A DNA stretch of 64,000 nt. Origin: Agapanthus africanus. Lineage: Eukaryota > Streptophyta > Magnoliopsida > Asparagales > Amaryllidaceae. Shown in pieces: positions 59,905-64,000 of this stretch. Position 1 is the stretch's first letter, and the number at the start of each line of letters is the position of its first letter. A model generated the notes under the pieces. The model ran no database searches and had not been told where the DNA came from. It saw nothing but the letters and a program-made list of their open reading frames with translations. A program made the position numbers and the translations under genes. Location: the NCBI GenBank assembly GCA_030015575.1, contig CM057338.1:834202353-834266352 (forward strand), given 5' to 3'.

Positions 59905-60080
59905 CGATAAAGGAAAATGATGATTCGCTCTTGGCAACATCCCAGTTGTAGCGATACTGATGCCTAAATAGGTATCAAATTTCAAGTCCTCTCACGGTAA
60001 ATGATGATTCGCTCCTGGTAATATCCCAGTGATAGCGATGCGGATGCCAAGATTGGTATCGGATTTCAAATCCTTAACTC
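59905..60080. repeat. Tandem repeat of about 92 bp, two units, in element A
   Basis: Units share AATGATGATTCGCTC, ATCCCAGT, GTAGCGATRC and TTTCAARTCCT words. Confidence 0.75.
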
Positions 60081-60330
60081 AAAAATAAAGCTAGGGCAAC
60101 TCACAATAAAAAGCAGCGAGTAAAATTATAGCCGAAATGATTGGGCACCGCAGATAAAAAGCCAAAATGATTGGGCAATCGCGACTTTCGCGATATAAAA
60201 AGCTGAAAAGTTAGAGCATCATGGAAATAAAAAATAAAATAAAATAAATTTTTCTCTGCCCTGCAAGTAGGTCCATATTGACTCTTGTATACGATCCATG
60301 GTCACAAATGAAAGAAAGGGAACCATATTT
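60080..60330. other. Spacer in element A's repeat region
   Basis: Loosely repeated GCCGAAATGATTGGGCA and GCCAAAATGATTGGGCA phrases at 60130-60180, then A-rich sequence. No gene. Confidence 0.5.
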
Positions 60331-61340
60331 TTCCACCAGGCTCCGTCAAAGGGAGAGCCAAATCTTAATAATAGCATCTACAGCCTAGAGGTCATCCCGA
60401 CGTTCTTCTCATTCCGACAGGATGCAGATACGATGTCAACAAAGGCTCCACGAAGCCAAATCAAAATGTAAAGTGATGGAAAAATTCTAACTCCAGCTCA
60501 ATGTGCTTCTCATGCTAGCAGGATACAGACGCAACGTTAATAAAGACCCAAGGGACAATTAAAGTAGGGTGATAGCAAAATCCTAGCTCCAGATCTTAAT
60601 GGCAACATCTATAGCCTAAAGATCACTTCGACGTTCTTCTCATTCCAGTAGGATGCAGACGCAACGTCATCAAAAAAAAAGGACCCAAGGGTCATAACAA
60701 AGTGGAGTAATGGCAAAATCCTAACTCCAGCTCAACGTTTCTTCTCATGCCAGCAGGATGCAGACGCAACGTCAACAAAAGACCCAAGGGTCAAAGAAAA
60801 TATAGAGCCATGGCAAAATCCTATCTCCTGGACTTGACGGTACATATACAACCTAGAGACTATCCCTGTGTCCCCTCCCTCCTCATTCTAGCAGGGACAG
60901 ACACGACACTCAAATAAAAGTGAAGTGACGGCAAAATCCTAATTTCAGGTATAAACGGCAACATCTAAAGTCTGGAGATCACTCCGACGTTCTTCTCATT
61001 CCAGCAGGATGCAGATGCAACGTCAACAAAAGACCCAAGGGTTAAAGCAAAAATAGAGCCATGGCAAAATCCTAGCTCCAAGCCTTAACGGTACATATAC
61101 AACCTAGAGACTATCCCGGCGTTCCCCCTCATTTCAGCAGGATGCGAACACAGCTATCAAATGAAATTGGACCAATGGCATATTCCTAGCTCCGTACTTC
61201 AACTGCGATGCACGTAGCATAGAGGTCCTATAGATGTCTGCCCTACTTCAGCAAAGAATCGGCACGACATCGTCAAACCAAAAAATGAAGTGACGACATA
61301 TTCCCAGCTTCAGGTATCGACGACTCATATAAAGCCTAAA
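60330..61340. repeat. Tandem repeat of about 110-130 bp, eight units, in element A
   Basis: Each unit has GACGTTCTTCTCATTCC, AGCAGGATGCAGACGCAACG, GACCCAAGGGTC, ATGGCAAAATCCTAGCTCCA and ACATCTATAGCCTAGAGATC-like words. Units begin near 60395, 60495, 60630, 60740, 60865, 60985, 61115 and 61225, with growing divergence to the right. Confidence 0.82.
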
Positions 61341-61700
61341 AGACTATCGGAGATCCCACACCAGAGCGGAGTGGTTATGACTCATCGGGGCTCCAATTGA
61401 GCCTGACCTCAAGTAAGAAGCGTTATGGCAAATTCATAACGCTTGCCCTTCTGACAGTAATATGACCTAAGGAGATTACTTGAAGACGTCTTGTCCAGCC
61501 CACGAAGGGATCAGAGACACGACAGTCGCTGGGCTACTCGAACAACAGCTTGAAGACTGCATATCGAGGAATACATCAGCCAACACGACAGTACCACGGA
61601 CTAAAACCTTAGTACCATAAACCTAACGGACCTCTGTTGTAAAGAATGGTGGTTATCTTCAAATAACGTTAGGACAAGTTTTCTTGTAAACCCAAGGGAG
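61341..61700. other. Unassigned sequence of element A
   Basis: No domain, repeat or RNA gene seen. The plus strand has no long frame. Confidence 0.5.
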
Positions 61701-61709
61701 GTAAACTAA

Positions 61710-61840
61710 AATCACTCTGAAATGAGTATATAAACTAGAGACTCCAAAATGAGTGAATAAACTACACGCTCCAAAATGAGTACATAAACTAGAAATTCCG
61801 AAATGAGTGAATAAACTACAAACTCCAAAGCGCTAAATTA
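61710..61840. repeat. Tandem repeat of about 28 bp, four to five units
   Basis: Units read CTCCAAAATGAGTGAATAAACTA with small changes (GAGACTCC, CACGCTCC, GAAATTCC, CAAACTCC junctions), just past the stop of the antisense block. Confidence 0.8.
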
Positions 61841-61950
61841 AGACATCAGACATAGAGGAGCGCATGAAAAAAATGTGAATTCTTTATTCATAAGTCAAAA
61901 TATTTAAAAGATACAGTTACATTTATGTAAAGAAAAATGGGAAATACAAT

Positions 61951-64000
61951 TCTATCCGTTAAGAAGGCGGGGCTTTCAGTAAATTGGTAATCCGCTCATT
62001 CCCTTCTCGTAACTCCTCCTCGCGCCCCACTATTGCAGCCAGCCTCACTTCGACTTGAGCCCGTTGTTGCAAGCATGATGAAAGCTTCTCAACGATTTCC
62101 TGCTTAGCAACCTCATAATCTTGCATGCCACGCTCGGTAAAGTCGTAGTTCTGCCTCAGCGCCAGTCCATTAGAAACACATTACTGGAGATTTTCAAAAA
62201 TAACTTGCAGCTGCGCCGCATTCACTTTGACCTGGGCGCGCAATTAGCTAGATTCGCCAGAAGCTGTCTCATGCTCTTTTCGCTTCAGGGCCAACTTTCG
62301 CTCGAAGTATTGAATGGAATCAGCACTTTGCTCGATCTATGCGATCAGTTGAGCCTTCAAGGTTAATACTTCAGGAGTGAGATGTTTGTACTCGATCTTA
62401 AGCAAACAAGCTTCAATCCCCTTACAATAGTCAACCCAAATGCCGACGAAATCTTTATTATGGAAATTCACAATTGTCGCTAGGATAGGGTTGACCTCGT
62501 CAACAAAATCCGCAGCAGAGGTGAGGGCTTCAATGTTAAGATCTTCGATGAATTCACTTAACATCCGCCTGCTATTCGCCGCACCGCTGGAAGATTGACG
62601 CTTAGCAAAGGGCCCTACGGGCAAGGAAATGCGAGATTCAAAGGGAGCCAAAGTCGGTGTAGCTGCTGCAGAATAAGGCACGCACAAAGAAGGGTCAGAT
62701 TTCAACCTGAAAAATAAGGAAGAATGATGATGGACGAGATCTACCATACCAGTGGTAAAAAATGGCAAGTTAGGAAGCACGGGAGGCTCAGCTATTCCTT
62801 CGTTCTCTCCTTTGAGCCGTAATACTGCCGTCAATAAGAGAAAATCTTAACAATAGAAAGTTTGCTCATGGAAAGATGAAATAACAGGTGAAGAATACAC
62901 TAACCAAAGGCTGAAGGGGGAACGAATTTCGATTTGAAGGCGAAGTGCAAGCTTAACATCTGGTGTAAGCGGTCAAAAAGCACTTTTGCAGGATTGCGAC
63001 GATACATGGTAAAGAAATTAATCCAAGAAAATAATATCTACATTGAAACAAAGAGATGAGAAAAATTTACCTTCCGTCATTAAACCCGAGAGAAGTCGAG
63101 GGGACACAAAAGAGAGGGTGGAACAGTGACGTTCGTGGCAACGGCTGACAATAATTCTTCAATCGGCACGGCACTGGGGTCTACCATACCTGTATTCAGA
63201 ATAAAGGAAATGTCAGCAGAGATGCCTAGTAAGATTAAGAAATCAAAAGTAATGGTTCGAGGAACACCTGATGGGGCAGAAACCATAATAGGGTCTAGAG
63301 CATCACCAGCTATGACGGCTCCCCCGGTTTCCACCATCACCGGGAAAGTGGATTCAGCATCCACACCTTCGTCTCCTGAATCGATAAGGGTCGTCGTCAT
63401 GCTCGCACCACCCACCGATATCAGGGATCCATAAGGGGAGGAAGAGGCAGTCGGAATAGTCCCTGATTCAAAAGGAAGGCCTGACATTCCAGGCACTTCA
63501 AGCACCGGCATTTCGCTCGCCATGTCACCACCTAAACTTGGTCCTGTTTTAAAAAAAAGGGAGTTATAATTCAAGAAAAAGGCTGTTACTAGGTTTCAAT
63601 AAAGGACCGTGCGCTGTTTTACCTTGAAGTAATCGCTCGGCCTCTTCACGAGCCGCATACGCAACCTGCTTATGAGCGGTGGACAGGACAGAAAGCACGT
63701 CCTCCATAGGAATGTCAGAGGGTTGAGCATCACTCGAACCCACACCTGCGGCCAGGTTAGCCTGACACTCCTTTGCTGCATGCTTCTTGCGCTTCCTCAC
63801 GGCTTTGGCTGTACGAATGGATCTCCTTAGGACCTCCGACAGAGGAGTGTCTGTGTCTAAATCAGGCTCGACTTCCAGATCTACTGCAACATCCATCATC
63901 GGCTGCTTCAACGATGCCTTCTGTGGCGGCCATGAAAGGACTTCAACTATAGCCGGTGGCTTTAAAGGCTCCTCCGCACCACCATCCGAGGTGGGCATTG
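61951..64000 (-). pseudogene. Antisense coding block of element A, split by short intron-like gaps; runs off the window
   Basis: On minus, coding-like stretches lie at 64000-63623, 63543-63268, 63189-63080, 63010-62910, 62840-61951. They are separated by AT-rich gaps of about 78-110 bp with GT...AG ends on minus (63622-63544; 63267-63190). The first part is acidic, then Lys/Arg-rich (KAVRKRKKHAAKE), then small-residue rich. The last 120 residues before the stop near 61951 are a charged coiled coil (IVGREEELREGNERITNLL). TAT-like elements are known to carry an antisense frame between pol and the 3' LTR. I do not recognise the domain; plant-mobile-domain relatives are a possibility. At least one stop falls inside it. 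Confidence 0.5.

Larger units (their letters stand above)
15374..64000 (+). mobile_element. Element A: TAT/Ogre-like Ty3/gypsy element, fossil, split by B
   Basis: Parts in order: 3' part of the 5' LTR (15374-17211), primer site (17212-17235), gag region, protease start (to 21768), inserted element B (21769-53515), the rest of pol (53516-58460), tandem-repeat region (58555-61840), antisense coding block (61951 to beyond 64000). The 3' LTR is not reached. Two RNase H domains and a long non-coding region with an antisense block between pol and the 3' LTR are known marks of the TAT group (Grande, Retand, Ogre). More than fifteen breaks are visible in the coding parts, so it is inactive. Without B it spans more than 16.9 kb in this window, so the complete element would be large. 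Confidence 0.85.

Overview
The window is plant intergenic DNA made almost wholly of LTR retrotransposons. Three lineages typical of flowering plants are present: a Tekay/Del-like chromovirus, Ty3/gypsy elements of the TAT/Ogre type (two RNase H domains, long tandem-repeat region after pol, antisense coding block), and Ty1/copia elements of the Angela/BARE type. LTRs are long (2.2 to 3.2 kb). I see no host gene, rRNA, tRNA, CRISPR array or organellar segment. A large-genome angiosperm is the best guess; the sequence does not name the species or decide monocot against dicot.

Layout. 1-7022: end of a plus-strand chromovirus (LTR tail, primer site, pol remains, complete 3.1-kb 3' LTR). 7023-7616: a coiled-coil coding scrap. 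7617-15373: a graveyard of lone LTRs, namely one Angela-like on plus, one chromovirus-like on minus, and two Angela-like on minus. 15374-64000: a TAT-like element A on plus (part of the 5' LTR, primer site, gag, protease start; then, after a 31.7-kb insertion, the rest of pol, a tandem-repeat region and an antisense coding block that leaves the window).

The insertion in A is a four-deep nest. Element B (21769-53515, minus, a relative of A that has lost gag and most of pol) sits in A. Angela-like copia C (21802-42294, minus) sits in one LTR of B, 33 bp from its end. Angela-like copia D (24936-35061, plus) sits in the reverse transcriptase of C. Each layer has matching or nearly matching 5-bp target duplications. 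Divergence between paired LTRs, counted by hand, falls inwards: about 10% for B, 3% for C, 1.4% for D. The order of insertion can therefore be read two ways that agree.

The least ordinary signals are structural. The A/B family carries arrays of short palindromes, in one of which the stems change from unit to unit but stay self-complementary. C and D share a GC-rich leader hairpin and a duplicated leader module. A has a split antisense coding block, and a gag-like module that recurs between protease and reverse transcriptase. All the elements are treated here as fossils.
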